Assembly (NCBI RefSeq): GCF_900177645.1
Contig: NZ_FXAO01000002.1
Span: 434,001-498,000 of the forward strand
Direction: 5' to 3'
From: Arenibacter troitsensis
GTDB lineage: Bacteria; Bacteroidota; Bacteroidia; Flavobacteriales; Flavobacteriaceae
Length of the DNA: 64,000 nucleotides
A program made the translations under genes and the position numbers. How positions within the stretch are numbered: position 1 is the stretch's first letter; each line of letters starts with the position of its first letter. A model generated the notes under the pieces. It saw nothing but the letters and a program-made list of their open reading frames with translations. It did no database searches and had not been told where the DNA came from. This document shows positions 55,770 through 64,000 of the stretch, piece after piece.

Positions 55770-56492
55770 ATGAACAAAATATCAAAAATAAGTTTAGCAA
55801 TTGCCTCAACAATACTGTTAATGTCCTGCGAAAAGGATTCTATAACAGCTTCCGAAGAGATAACTACCAAAGACCATGAAATCTCAGGATATACCTCCCT
55901 AGAGGTAAACGATAATTTTAAGGTCTATATTAACTTCTCGGACACTGAAGAAAAGTTCCGGGTTCAGGCCAACGATAACCTCCATGAGTATATCAAGATT
56001 AACAAGGAAAGTAATAAGTTAACCGTTAAACTGGACAATGTTCGGAGGATAAAAGGAAAGGAAACCTTAAATGTATTTATTACCACCAAGAGTATAGACA
56101 ATTATACGGTTAAGGGAAATGCCAAATTGGAACTGGAAGACCCCTTGGAAACCGATAATTTAAAGATCTATCTAAGTGGAAATAGTTTCTTTTCCGGTGA
56201 ATTGGCCGCTGAGAAGCTTGATCTTGTATCCAGTGGAAATTGTATGCTGGATTTCTCTGGGACTGTAAAAAACATGGACATAGAACTTGACGGCAATTGT
56301 GAACTATCGGATTACGAACTAATTGTTAACACCTTAAAAATTGACCTTTCCGGTAATAGCAATGCCTATCTTACCGTAAACAATTCCATTTCTATCGATG
56401 CCAGTGGCAATAGTGTGTTATCGTACAAGGGAAGTGCCACCATTGCACATCAAAAACTTTCATCGGGTTCCAAAATTGTAAAAAAGGGGTAA
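55770..56492 (+). CDS. Head GIN domain-containing lipoprotein (DUF2807)
   Basis: A 240-residue lipoprotein (TILLMSC, Cys about residue 20) with a DUF2807 putative auto-transporter adhesin fold: a Gly/Asn/Ser-rich beta-solenoid with repeated SGNS-like turns (KIYLSGNSFFSGELAAEKLDL, DLSGNSNAYL, DASGNSVLSYKGSA). Located at the periplasmic or outer face of the outer membrane. In Bacteroidota such proteins often sit beside envelope-stress or signalling genes; here it ends the two-component cluster and is followed by a strong terminator. Confidence 0.88.
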   Translation: MNKISKISLAIASTILLMSCEKDSITASEEITTKDHEISGYTSLEVNDNFKVYINFSDTEEKFRVQANDNLHEYIKINKESNKLTVKLDNVRRIKGKETLNVFITTKSIDNYTVKGNAKLELEDPLETDNLKIYLSGNSFFSGELAAEKLDLVSSGNCMLDFSGTVKNMDIELDGNCELSDYELIVNTLKIDLSGNSNAYLTVNNSISIDASGNSVLSYKGSATIAHQKLSSGSKIVKKG

Positions 56493-56532
56493 TTGGTGGA
56501 TTCAATGGAACACCCATAAAACTCTCCAAAAC

Positions 56533-56577
56533 GAAGGCCTATACATTTTGCTGATTTCAGCTAAGTGCATAGGCTTC
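56533..56577 (+). terminator. Long-stem terminator after the GIN-domain gene
   Basis: Arms AAGGCCTATACA (about 56534-56545) and TGCATAGGCTT (56566-56576) with an inner hairpin GCTGA/TCAGC, followed by TTCTTTTATG. Being symmetric, it may also help terminate the convergent PAS kinase gene. Confidence 0.7.
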
Positions 56578-56667
56578 TTCTTTTATGTATTTCCCTTAAT
56601 TTCCTTTAAATGGCAGTGTACCGAGGCCATATATAATTGCAAATCCATTATCCAATGTTCCTGATAA

Positions 56668-57906
56668 TCAATTCCTAGGTATTGTAAAAATAAAATCGCT
56701 TCCCTTTTCTTTCTCGCTTTCAACCCATATTTTACCGCCCAGTTTTTCTATAAATTCCCTACACAAAACCAATCCGAAACCAGAACCTTTTTCGTTAAGG
56801 GTACCTGGCAAAGGAGTATTACCAGTTATACTGAACAAATTCTCAAGGGTATCATCGTCCATTCCCACACCTGAATCAGAAATAACAATCTTAACTAAAT
56901 CTTTTTCCTCAACCGCAGAAATCGTTATTTTATCGCCTGGCCTACTATATTTTATAGCATTGGACATTAGATTTCTAATGATGGTCTTCAGTATTTTTTT
57001 ATCGGAATTAATTTCAACGTCCTCCTGGATATGTACCTGTATTGAAATGTCTTTTGTCTTGGCAATGGATCTTGAAAGTTCCAATATTTCATTGACAACA
57101 TTGGAAATATTTATTTTTTCGTTTTTAAAATTGATTTGACCGGATTGCGATTTTGCCCAATCCAATAAATTTTCAAGAAGTACCAAGGTATTTTTGGCTG
57201 TAGAATGAATTAGGTCTATAGGTACTTGGGTATCCGGATCTTCTGATTTGGATAATTGTGCCTTTAAAATTTGGCTCAACACCATAATATTATTAAACGG
57301 ACTTCTTAGATCATGGGCAATGATAGAAAACAACTTATCTTTTGTTGCATTCAGTTCCTTCAATTGAATTGCACTTTGCCTTAAATCCTCTTCCGTCTTA
57401 ATGCGCTCGGTAATATCGCGTATTACCCCAACCAAAAACTTATTTCCATCTTCATCTACAAACCTTGACTTCCTGGTTGAAATTATTTTCTTTTGGCCTT
57501 CCCCTAAGGTTAAAGACTCCTCATTAATATTATCTATACCATCCAACAGTACCTGCTTATCTATTCTCAAAAAACTTTCCCGTTCAGCGGGGGGAACATT
57601 TTCAGCAAGGGTTTTGCCTATTATTTTAGTTCTTGGAAGATTGAAGAGATCGCAAAAAGCATCGTTGACCAACAGTAACCTGCTCCCGGCATCCTTTACA
57701 AATACGGCATCCCCCATATTATTGAGAATGGTATTGGCATATTTCTCACTTTCATCCCTTTCCACATTATCCTGAAAGGCCAAAAGCGATTTAAGGATTT
57801 CATTATGTTTTTGAAGTTCGGTAATTTGATTTTCCAGTTCGCGACGTGTCCTTTCCTTTACTCTATTAATACGCTTAAAACGGTTATATAAACTATACCA
57901 AATCAA
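56668..57906 (-). CDS. PAS-domain sensor histidine kinase, soluble
   Basis: A 412-residue kinase with no membrane segment. N-terminal coiled coil (about 12-50), a PAS domain (about 60-175: ANTILNNMGDAVFVKDAGSRLLLVNDAFC), a PAC region (RKSRFVDEDGNKFLVGVIRDITER), HisKA with phospho-His in FSIIAHDLRSPFNN, and HATPase with MSNAIKYSRPGDKI (N box), DSGVGMDDDT (G1) and GSGFGLVLCREF (G2). The start appears to be TTG at 57906, since a stop lies just upstream and no ATG occurs until residue 64. No response regulator adjacent, so an orphan kinase reacting to a cytoplasmic signal. Confidence 0.9.
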   Translation of the reverse strand: MIWYSLYNRFKRINRVKERTRRELENQITELQKHNEILKSLLAFQDNVERDESEKYANTILNNMGDAVFVKDAGSRLLLVNDAFCDLFNLPRTKIIGKTLAENVPPAERESFLRIDKQVLLDGIDNINEESLTLGEGQKKIISTRKSRFVDEDGNKFLVGVIRDITERIKTEEDLRQSAIQLKELNATKDKLFSIIAHDLRSPFNNIMVLSQILKAQLSKSEDPDTQVPIDLIHSTAKNTLVLLENLLDWAKSQSGQINFKNEKINISNVVNEILELSRSIAKTKDISIQVHIQEDVEINSDKKILKTIIRNLMSNAIKYSRPGDKITISAVEEKDLVKIVISDSGVGMDDDTLENLFSITGNTPLPGTLNEKGSGFGLVLCREFIEKLGGKIWVESEKEKGSDFIFTIPRN

Positions 57907-58331
57907 ATTATTACAATTTTAGGCTAAGACTGTAAAGCTACGATTTTCATAAAATATAATGATACCAAATTATCATAGATTTCATCTTTAACAGTAAAAA
58001 TAAGTTCAATCTATAGTTTTGAATGGGGTTCTATAAGATGTAGATTCCAAATTTAATAAAAAGTACCACAATTTACAGGAATAAGGTTATCACTAGGTAA
58101 AAGCCTCTTTTACGCTATCGGGAGATTCCACACACACATAATTGGCTCGAGTTACTAATGTGCTTGAGTCCATACTTTATTTATTTAAGGATATTCCAGA
58201 ACCCCCAGTGTAACTGTTTCTGCAACTCTCAATATCTAAACTTTCAACATAAGCCATTGGTCCAGACTCTAGGCTCAAGATTCCAATCTCCCTTTATACT
58301 CTTCCCAATACCCTTCAACACCCAATTAACA
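57907..58331. other. Gene-free gap
   Basis: About 425 bp between the PAS kinase gene and a small hypothetical gene. I see no gene, clear promoter or repeat in it. Confidence 0.3.
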
Positions 58332-58589
58332 TTACTCCAAAGAAACCCGCTCCCATCCAGCTTCTGGAAGTTCATAACGGTCCAATTTCATGATCTTTCT
58401 AGTCCCGACATAATATTTATATACCAGGTACACACAGTCATCGGAACTTTCTATATAAAATAGACCAAGACGTTTTGGAAATGGAAGTTTCATCAACTCA
58501 CATTCCTTGTTCAATTGGTGTGCACCGATCTCCATTAAAAGGCGTTTAATAGCATATCGATCATGATTTCTGTACACAATATTCTTCAT
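58332..58589 (-). CDS. Hypothetical 85-residue protein
   Basis: A soluble basic protein, MKNIVYRNHDRYAIKRLLMEIGAH..., with aromatic beta-like segments (DDCVYLVYKYYVGTR). Not recognised as any family. It begins with ATG and stands divergent from the SRAP gene with 107 bp between. Coding status is likely but not certain. Confidence 0.5.
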   Translation of the reverse strand: MKNIVYRNHDRYAIKRLLMEIGAHQLNKECELMKLPFPKRLGLFYIESSDDCVYLVYKYYVGTRKIMKLDRYELPEAGWERVSLE

Positions 58590-58696
58590 TATTTGGAAAT
58601 ATTCCTGTTTTATGGATATTTTCCAAAATTACATTTTTTTGATTTTGAAGTCAATCCAAAAAAGTTAAATTCTTAAATTAGGGTAAAACTATTATT

Positions 58697-59440
58697 ATGT
58701 GTTTCGGTACTAGGGTAACCACTTCTGCCAAGGACGTGGAGAAATTTTACAATGTTTCCAAATTAATGGGCAAAACCCCCATTGAAGGTGAACTTGCCTA
58801 CCACCATGCCAATGGATGGGCACACCCCTTATTATGGATCATACCACAAGAAAAAAGCAATCATATTACCCCTTCCATGTGGGGTATAATGCCACAGAAC
58901 TCCATTGGGGCCGATTACAAAAATTATTATAAGGAAGCCGCTAAGTTTGGGGCCGGACTCAACGCCCAGTCAGAAAAACTCTTTGATCATTTTATTTATA
59001 GGTTCAGTGCCATGACCAAGCGCTGCGTAATTCCCGTAAACGGATTTTACGAGCCGCACACGGCGCCCAAGAAATTTAAGGTTCCATTTTATTTTGAACG
59101 AAAAAACGAAGCCCTGATGAGCCTAGCCGGACTCTACACGATCACTAAGGACGGTTACAACACTTTTACCATCTTGACCAAGGCAGCTACTCCCCTTTTT
59201 AAAAAAATACACAATACCAAAAATAGGAGGCCCATTATTTTAAGGGATGAGGATATTGAGGTATGGTTGAACAACGACCTCGATGAAAATGAAATCCGTA
59301 ATGTCATGGAAGACGATATGGAGGATGAAGCCTTCAACGCCTACCCAATAAGCAAGGACCTATACAATCCAAAAATAGATTCCAACCGGGCCAATATTAT
59401 TGAGGAAGTGAAATATGAGGAATTGGAGATTGAGTATTAG
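58697..59440 (+). CDS. SRAP protein (HMCES/YedK family), abasic-site DNA-protein crosslinker
   Basis: A 247-residue SOS response-associated peptidase-like protein. Cys2 is exposed after Met removal (MCFGTRVTT) and forms the thiazolidine crosslink to abasic sites in single-stranded DNA. The active-site Glu lies in RCVIPVNGFYEPH and the His in FKKIHNTKNRRPIIL, so all key residues are present. First gene of a plus-strand group with photolyase-like genes (57-bp gap), consistent with a DNA repair role. Length is close to the family norm. Confidence 0.92.
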   Translation: MCFGTRVTTSAKDVEKFYNVSKLMGKTPIEGELAYHHANGWAHPLLWIIPQEKSNHITPSMWGIMPQNSIGADYKNYYKEAAKFGAGLNAQSEKLFDHFIYRFSAMTKRCVIPVNGFYEPHTAPKKFKVPFYFERKNEALMSLAGLYTITKDGYNTFTILTKAATPLFKKIHNTKNRRPIILRDEDIEVWLNNDLDENEIRNVMEDDMEDEAFNAYPISKDLYNPKIDSNRANIIEEVKYEELEIEY

Positions 59441-59497
59441 AACTTCTAAACATAACACCAATATGCGCATGAGTCTTACAAAAACCTAAATACCGCA

Positions 59498-60586
59498 TTG
59501 ATACACTTTCCCACAGATATACAGGCAATAGAAAGCAGGATACGGCAAATAGATCCTGTAAAATATTCCAACACCCGAAATCATAAAGATGGAGCGGTAA
59601 CCCATTTGAGCCCTTATATCTCCAGAGGTGCAATATCTACAAGACAGGTTTATCGGCACATACAAACCTTAGATCTACCATGGCACAAAACTGAAAAGAT
59701 AATTCAAGAGTTGGCTTGGAGAGACTATTGGCAACAAGTTTGGATCGCAAAAAAGGAAGGTATCAGGCAAGATTTAAAAAACGTACAAACTCCCATATCA
59801 AATTATCAAATACCAAAGGCTATTCTAAATGCCAACACCGGTATTGAGGAGGTAGACATTGCCATAAAACAACTCTACACTTCGGGATATATGCATAACC
59901 ATATGCGCATGTATGTGGCATCCATTTGTTGCAACATTGCCAATTCACATTGGTTAGAGCCTGCCAAATGGATGTATAGTCATCTACTGGATGGTGATCT
60001 AGCCAGTAATTTTTTAAGTTGGCAATGGGTGTCAGGAGCGTTTTCCAACAAAAAATATTATGCCAACCAAAACAATATCAACAACTTTTTTAATAGTACA
60101 CAGCAAAATACCTTTTTGGATGTTGATTATAGCGCATTTGGAAACCTTGACATCCCCGAGATTTTAAAGGAAACCGTTCCTTTTGAGTTTGATATGGAGC
60201 TTCCGGATACTGGAAACCCGATCCTGGAAAAGAATAAAACAACTTTCATCTATAACTATTACAATATTGATCCGTATTGGCATAATGACCAGGAGGTTCA
60301 ACGGATTTTTTTGTTGGAACCCTCCTTTTTCGCCAAAAACCCGGTGAATCAAAAATGTATTAATTTTGCCATACAGCTCACAAAAAATATAGAGGGCATA
60401 AAAATATTTGTTGGGGAATTTTCCAAATTAACCGAGTTTGTAGATCCCGACCATATCATTTTTAAAGAACACCCTTGTAACCGTCATTACCAAGGTAAGG
60501 AGGTACCCAGGGAATGGATGAGTTCAATTACAGGTTTTTACCCATCTTTTTTCTCTTTCTGGAAAAAATGCAAAAAGGAATTGTAG
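59498..60586 (+). CDS. Photolyase-like FAD-binding domain protein, unusual domain order
   Basis: A 362-residue protein beginning directly with a photolyase FAD-binding domain (about 1-200): THLSPYISRGAISTRQVYRHI, ELAWRDYWQQVW, SGYMHNHMRMYVASICCNIA and LLDGDLASNFLSWQWVSGAFS. The normal N-terminal alpha/beta antenna domain is absent. In its place residues about 255-345 after the FAD domain look alpha/beta-like (VQRIFLLEPSFFAK ... KIFVGEFSKLTEFV). The start is TTG at 59498; a stop is 45 bp upstream in frame, so no larger N-terminal domain can be encoded. Followed by DUF2256 and photolyase genes. Repair activity cannot be judged from sequence. Confidence 0.82.
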   Translation: MIHFPTDIQAIESRIRQIDPVKYSNTRNHKDGAVTHLSPYISRGAISTRQVYRHIQTLDLPWHKTEKIIQELAWRDYWQQVWIAKKEGIRQDLKNVQTPISNYQIPKAILNANTGIEEVDIAIKQLYTSGYMHNHMRMYVASICCNIANSHWLEPAKWMYSHLLDGDLASNFLSWQWVSGAFSNKKYYANQNNINNFFNSTQQNTFLDVDYSAFGNLDIPEILKETVPFEFDMELPDTGNPILEKNKTTFIYNYYNIDPYWHNDQEVQRIFLLEPSFFAKNPVNQKCINFAIQLTKNIEGIKIFVGEFSKLTEFVDPDHIIFKEHPCNRHYQGKEVPREWMSSITGFYPSFFSFWKKCKKEL

Positions 60587-60768
60587 GTTTCAAAAAATAA
60601 TTACAGGAGCCACAGTTTATTGGTGTGCTGGACTTCATAATTTAGATCCTGGAATTCTTAAAGAGGAAAGGCAACGCCCAATGGAGTTTTGACTTATTTT
60701 TGGTAACCTGGAAAATTGCCTATGGGAATTTTTGCGTTGAAAACAAAGGAACATGAACCATTGCTAAA

Positions 60769-60915
60769 ATGAAAAAAAGTAATCTGCCCATAAAAATATG
60801 TCCGGTATGCAATAGACCATTTGCTTGGCGCAAGAAATGGAAAGAAAATTGGGAAGATGTAAAATACTGTAGCGAAAGGTGTAGACGAAATAAAAACAAT
60901 TATGAAAGCCATTAA
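60769..60915 (+). CDS. DUF2256 zinc-ribbon protein
   Basis: A 48-residue protein with the hallmark ICPVCNRPFAWRKKWKENW then VKYCSERCRRNK: two CxxC/CxxxC pairs forming a zinc ribbon. DUF2256 genes are typically neighbours of, or fused to, cryptochrome/photolyase genes, as here: its 3' end overlaps the start of the next photolyase gene by 14 bp, indicating translational coupling. Function unknown. Confidence 0.88.
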   Translation: MKKSNLPIKICPVCNRPFAWRKKWKENWEDVKYCSERCRRNKNNYESH

Positions 60916-62386
60916 CCTCATATTTCCACATCAGCTTTTCGAAGAAAGCACACTAACCACAAATGGCCATGAAGTTTATTTAATTGAAGAATATCTTTTC
61001 TTCAAACAATACCTCTTCCACAAACAGAAAATAGCTTTCCATAGGGCCTCCATGAAATATTATCAGCATTTTTTGGAAGAAAAAGGAATTAAGGTCAATT
61101 ATATAGCATCCAACAACAAATTATCCGACATCAGTTTATTTCATGAAGAAATAAAAAGTAAAAAAATAACTGAAATAAACATTATTGACCCAGTTGATAA
61201 TTGGCTCGAAAAAAGAATTAAAGCCGTTGCCAAAAACTATAAGCTGAATATCTTGGACAGTCCCCTGTTTATCAATAGTAAGGAAGAGCTTTCCCCTTTT
61301 TTTAGGGCGGATAAAAAATCTTTTTTTCAAACTACCTTTTACAAACAACAGCGTAAAAAATTGGATATCCTATTGTTGGATGGGCAGCAACCCAAAGGCG
61401 GAAAATGGACCTACGACCAGGATAACCGAAAAAAATATCCTAAGGAAAAAATACCCCCGAGCATTCTTTTTCCAGAGGTCACCCCTTTTTGGACCGAGTC
61501 TGTATCCTATACGGAAAAACACTTTAAGAACAATCCAGGAATTATTTCAAAAGAGCCCATTTATCCCATAAACCATAGGCAAGCCGAGAATTGGTTTGAA
61601 CAATTTTTAGAGTATCGATTCTTTGATTTTGGCATTTATGAAGATTCCATTGTAAGACAGGAATCGTTTTTAAACCACAGTATTCTTTCACCACTTCTAA
61701 ATGTGGGCCTAATATTACCAAAAAATGTTGTTGCTCAAAGTCTGTCCTATGCCGAAAAAGAGAATATCCCAATTAATTCTACCGAAGGATTTATAAGGCA
61801 ACTTATTGGATGGAGGGAGTTCATCCGAGGAATGTATGAATGCAAGGGCAGTTACTCCAGAACTAAGAATTTTTGGGGGTTTGAAAGAAAAATACCTAAG
61901 TGCTTTTACGATGGAAGCACTGGGGTGGCACCAATTGACGAGACCATTAAAAAAGTATTAAAAACCGGCTATTGTCACCACATAGAACGATTGATGATCC
62001 TTGGTAATTTTATGCTATTGTGCGAATTTGACCCAGATGAAGTGTACCAATGGTTTATGGAACTATTTATTGATGCCTATGACTGGGTAATGGTACCCAA
62101 TGTGTATGGTATGAGTCAGTTTTCAGATGGTGGCACCTTTGCTACCAAACCTTATATAGGAGCTTCCAACTATATCAACAAAATGGGAAATTACCCGAAG
62201 GGTGATTGGGAAAAAATTTGGGATGGCTTATTTTGGCGTTTTATTGCTGAACATCAGGATTTTTTTAAATCAAATCCACGAACCTCAATGCTGTATCATT
62301 CCTATAACCGCATGACAGAAGATAAAAAAAACCTTCATATCAAAAATGCCGAAGAATTTATTGAAAAAATAATGTGTGCTGATTAG
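60902..62386 (+). CDS. Cryptochrome/photolyase family protein, FeS-BCP/PhrB type lacking Fe-S cysteines
   Basis: A 494-residue member of the bacterial (6-4) photolyase/cryptochrome group. N-terminal alpha/beta antenna domain (LIFPHQLFEEST ... INIIDPVDNWLEKRI) and C-terminal FAD domain with GYCHHIERLMILGNF (the tandem His used in (6-4) repair), MVPNVYGMSQFSDGG and ATKPYIGASNYINKM. Where PhrB has its cluster cysteines this protein has TGVAPIDET (Ala for the first Cys) and a shortened loop NYPKGDWEKIWDGLFW with none. Flavin binding is likely; an Fe-S cluster is not. It may repair (6-4) photoproducts or act as a light sensor. Confidence 0.9.
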   Translation: MKAINLIFPHQLFEESTLTTNGHEVYLIEEYLFFKQYLFHKQKIAFHRASMKYYQHFLEEKGIKVNYIASNNKLSDISLFHEEIKSKKITEINIIDPVDNWLEKRIKAVAKNYKLNILDSPLFINSKEELSPFFRADKKSFFQTTFYKQQRKKLDILLLDGQQPKGGKWTYDQDNRKKYPKEKIPPSILFPEVTPFWTESVSYTEKHFKNNPGIISKEPIYPINHRQAENWFEQFLEYRFFDFGIYEDSIVRQESFLNHSILSPLLNVGLILPKNVVAQSLSYAEKENIPINSTEGFIRQLIGWREFIRGMYECKGSYSRTKNFWGFERKIPKCFYDGSTGVAPIDETIKKVLKTGYCHHIERLMILGNFMLLCEFDPDEVYQWFMELFIDAYDWVMVPNVYGMSQFSDGGTFATKPYIGASNYINKMGNYPKGDWEKIWDGLFWRFIAEHQDFFKSNPRTSMLYHSYNRMTEDKKNLHIKNAEEFIEKIMCAD

Positions 62387-62488
62387 AAAAACTGTGGTAT
62401 TGTACTTTCTCCAAAGCTTACAATTGAAGATAAAGGAGGGGGTTAAGAATCTAAACCAAATATAAACGCGAACGGTTAATTTAGAGCA

Positions 62489-63487
62489 TTAGTTCTTGCC
62501 GTCAATAGCAAAAGCCTTTGCCGGATTTACAGATATCAATAGATTAATTTCCTTTTCCGTGAAGCCTTGGGCTCTCAATTCTGGAAGGAGTTTGGTAAAA
62601 ATATTGGTATAAGGAGTAATGTTTTGCTGTTCCTTTTGGGGATCGTACCAACCAGCGTCGTGCGATATTAGTATATGGTCCAAAATGCCATGCTCCTTGG
62701 CATACACCAATTTTCCCAGATGCTTTTCCACCTCCCAGCCCAGTCCGTCCAGACTAATCCAACAGCCTGCCTGGGCCGCCTTTAAGTAATTGTTATTATC
62801 CTCCTCCGCCTGGGCGTGTACCCAAATAAATGAGTTTAGGGAGACTCCCATTTCTTGAAGAATCTTCAATTGGGGCCATAGACCTATAGCTTTTCCAGTA
62901 TGTGAGGCAATCGTCAAACCCGTTTTTAAACTAGTAATGGCAGCTGCCTTGACCAACTTTTGATGTAGGATATCCAAAGGGTCGGCGGTATCAACTCCAA
63001 TCTTGATAAAGCCTGGCTTGATGACAGTACCATCTATGCCATACTCAAATTCGGCTATCCACTTTTGCGCCAGATCTTCGGCAGATATATTTTGGACATA
63101 TTTAGGGAGGAATTTATTATTGCGGGCACCATAAAGGCCAGTGTTGGAAATCATCTTCAAACCAGTTTTATTGGCCAACTTTTGTAAAAGCAATACATCC
63201 CGTCCTAAATAAGCCGGAGTGGCATCCACAAAATATTCAACCTTATGTGTCTTTAGTTCTTCCAAATAAGGTGTTACTTGAGCAATTACGGCATCGTGAT
63301 CCCAATTACGGGGCTGTATACTATCTGCCCCAATAAAATCGACCAAAATATGCTCATGGGACAGCCAAATGCCGTCATTATCCACTTGGTGCCAACCTTG
63401 AACCTCTAGAATCAATGCTTGTTGACCACTTAAAGTGCCGGTGTAAATAATCGCTATAAGTAAGGGCAACAAATGACATCTTATCAT
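62489..63487 (-). CDS. Phosphotriesterase-like amidohydrolase (PTE/lactonase family)
   Basis: A 332-residue exported metal hydrolase, signal MIRCHLLPLLIAIIYTGTLSGQ (ATG at 63487). All ligands of the binuclear center seem present: HxH in WLSHEHILVDF, the carbamylated Lys in VIKPGFIKIG, His in TIASHTGKA and VHAQAEED, and Asp in ILISHDAGWYDP. The family has phosphotriesterase, lactonase and esterase members; in carbohydrate loci lactonase activity is likely (inference). It starts 20 bp after the stop of a sugar isomerase gene and is presumably cotranscribed with it. Confidence 0.88.
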   Translation of the reverse strand: MIRCHLLPLLIAIIYTGTLSGQQALILEVQGWHQVDNDGIWLSHEHILVDFIGADSIQPRNWDHDAVIAQVTPYLEELKTHKVEYFVDATPAYLGRDVLLLQKLANKTGLKMISNTGLYGARNNKFLPKYVQNISAEDLAQKWIAEFEYGIDGTVIKPGFIKIGVDTADPLDILHQKLVKAAAITSLKTGLTIASHTGKAIGLWPQLKILQEMGVSLNSFIWVHAQAEEDNNNYLKAAQAGCWISLDGLGWEVEKHLGKLVYAKEHGILDHILISHDAGWYDPQKEQQNITPYTNIFTKLLPELRAQGFTEKEINLLISVNPAKAFAIDGKN

Positions 63488-63507
63488 TTCACCTATTTTT
63501 ACATCAC

Positions 63508-64000
63508 CTATTTTATGGCATCCAATGCCCCGTTTACATAGCCCACACATTCCGCAAGGCCAGCAAAAACATCGTCGGTATCCTTTTCAAATTCCATCGC
63601 CATTACACCGGTATAGTTAATCGCTTTCAAGGCTTTGAGAACCGCTGGGATATCCAGGACCCCTCTGCCAAACTCGACCGACGCACCATCGGCTTCCGAC
63701 TTGTCCACATCCTTAAGGTGGAGATCATAAAGGCGGTCTGCATATTTCTTAATGTTTTTCACGGGATCCAATCCCAATCTTTGTACGTGACCAATATCTA
63801 TACAAAGTCCAATGCGGGTGTCCAACCCTTTAATTTTATCATAAACCACTTCGGGTGTTGGGTATACCTCATCTCCTGGACCATGGTTATGAATGGCCAA
63901 CTTAATATTGGTCTCCTTTACTTTCTTTTCAACCAAAGGCAATAGGTCGTGATTGGGCACCCCTATGATCACCTTCATTTTAGCCGCGTTGGCATACCTA
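63508..64000 (-). CDS. Sugar phosphate isomerase/epimerase, 5' truncated by window edge
   Basis: The C-terminal 163 residues of a xylose-isomerase-like TIM barrel. The frame continues upstream through RYANAAKMKV to the edge, so the ATG at 63978 is internal. Seen: KLAIHNHGPGDEVYPTPEVV, RIGLCIDIGHVQRLGLDP (Asp/His metal ligands), RLYDLHLKDVDK (His) and GVMAMEFEKDTDD (Glu). The pattern resembles the isomerase/epimerase genes of 33.9-35 and 39.4-40.2 kb. Operon with the PTE-like gene. Confidence 0.85.
   Translation of the reverse strand, partial: RYANAAKMKVIIGVPNHDLLPLVEKKVKETNIKLAIHNHGPGDEVYPTPEVVYDKIKGLDTRIGLCIDIGHVQRLGLDPVKNIKKYADRLYDLHLKDVDKSEADGASVEFGRGVLDIPAVLKALKAINYTGVMAMEFEKDTDDVFAGLAECVGYVNGALDAIK

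Noticed and set aside
1-64000. tRNA, rRNA, CRISPR array, insertion sequence or prophage
   Set aside because: Reading both strands I found no cloverleaf with a T-loop, no regular direct-repeat array, no transposase or integrase, and no phage structural genes.

Overview
The window is about 64 kb of chromosome from a marine-type Flavobacteriaceae bacterium (Bacteroidota; an Arenibacter/Maribacter/Zobellia-like genus is my inference). The evidence is low G+C, Bacteroidota-only families (flavobacterial LptD, GH3-serine hydrolase fusion, Reg_prop/Y_Y_Y hybrid-type sensor kinase, head-GIN lipoproteins, BshA), frequent lack of Shine-Dalgarno sequences and TAnnTTTG-type -7 promoter boxes. I found no tRNA, rRNA, CRISPR array, prophage or insertion sequence.

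1-18 kb holds conserved envelope, redox and replication genes. On the minus strand these are an OmpA-family protein (cut by the left edge, with an apparent frameshift in its signal peptide), a lipoprotein coupled to bshA, the GH3-serine hydrolase fusion, a two-gene Fe-S module resembling a split ETF:menaquinone oxidoreductase, an MCE/MlaD protein and an N-acetylmuramoyl-L-alanine amidase. Diverging on the plus strand are lptD and a short DnaE-type polymerase. 18-26 kb carries a membrane LytTR regulator, a di-heme peroxidase followed by a beta-helix/cytochrome c fusion, an aldehyde dehydrogenase, a NhaD antiporter and a small conserved protein.

26-41.4 kb is one catabolic locus organised around an AraC regulator. 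Seven minus-strand genes encode ThuA, a TIM-barrel isomerase, Gfo/Idh/MocA, a zinc dehydrogenase, an SDR epimerase, a second Gfo/Idh/MocA and a giant SGNH-propeller-HEAT-cytochrome lipoprotein. Plus-strand genes encode AraC, an MFS permease, a TIM-barrel isomerase and a second ThuA. There is no SusC/D pair and no glycoside hydrolase. The set looks like oxidation of a sugar or polyol to keto intermediates, substrate unknown. A structured repeat of about 160 bp lies after the aldehyde dehydrogenase gene and again after the araC gene.

41.6-48.8 kb is a run of minus-strand housekeeping and accessory genes, including a GIY-YIG nuclease whose fused exonuclease domain has lost its catalytic residues. 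48.8-56.6 kb is the most interesting part: a two-component system (periplasmic-propeller kinase plus LuxR-type regulator) with an S41 peptidase, a PKD/beta-helix lipoprotein, tiny membrane-peptide ORFs and a GIN-domain lipoprotein. Five intergenic sites in this cluster share an inverted repeat (TCACAT-N4-ATGYGA) with a -7 box at exactly the same distance, which points to a single self-contained regulon.

56.6-64 kb holds a PAS histidine kinase, a DNA-photodamage repair group (SRAP protein, a photolyase-like FAD protein of unusual architecture, a DUF2256 zinc ribbon and an FeS-BCP-type photolyase without the Fe-S cysteines), and a phosphotriesterase-like hydrolase beside a sugar isomerase cut by the right edge.
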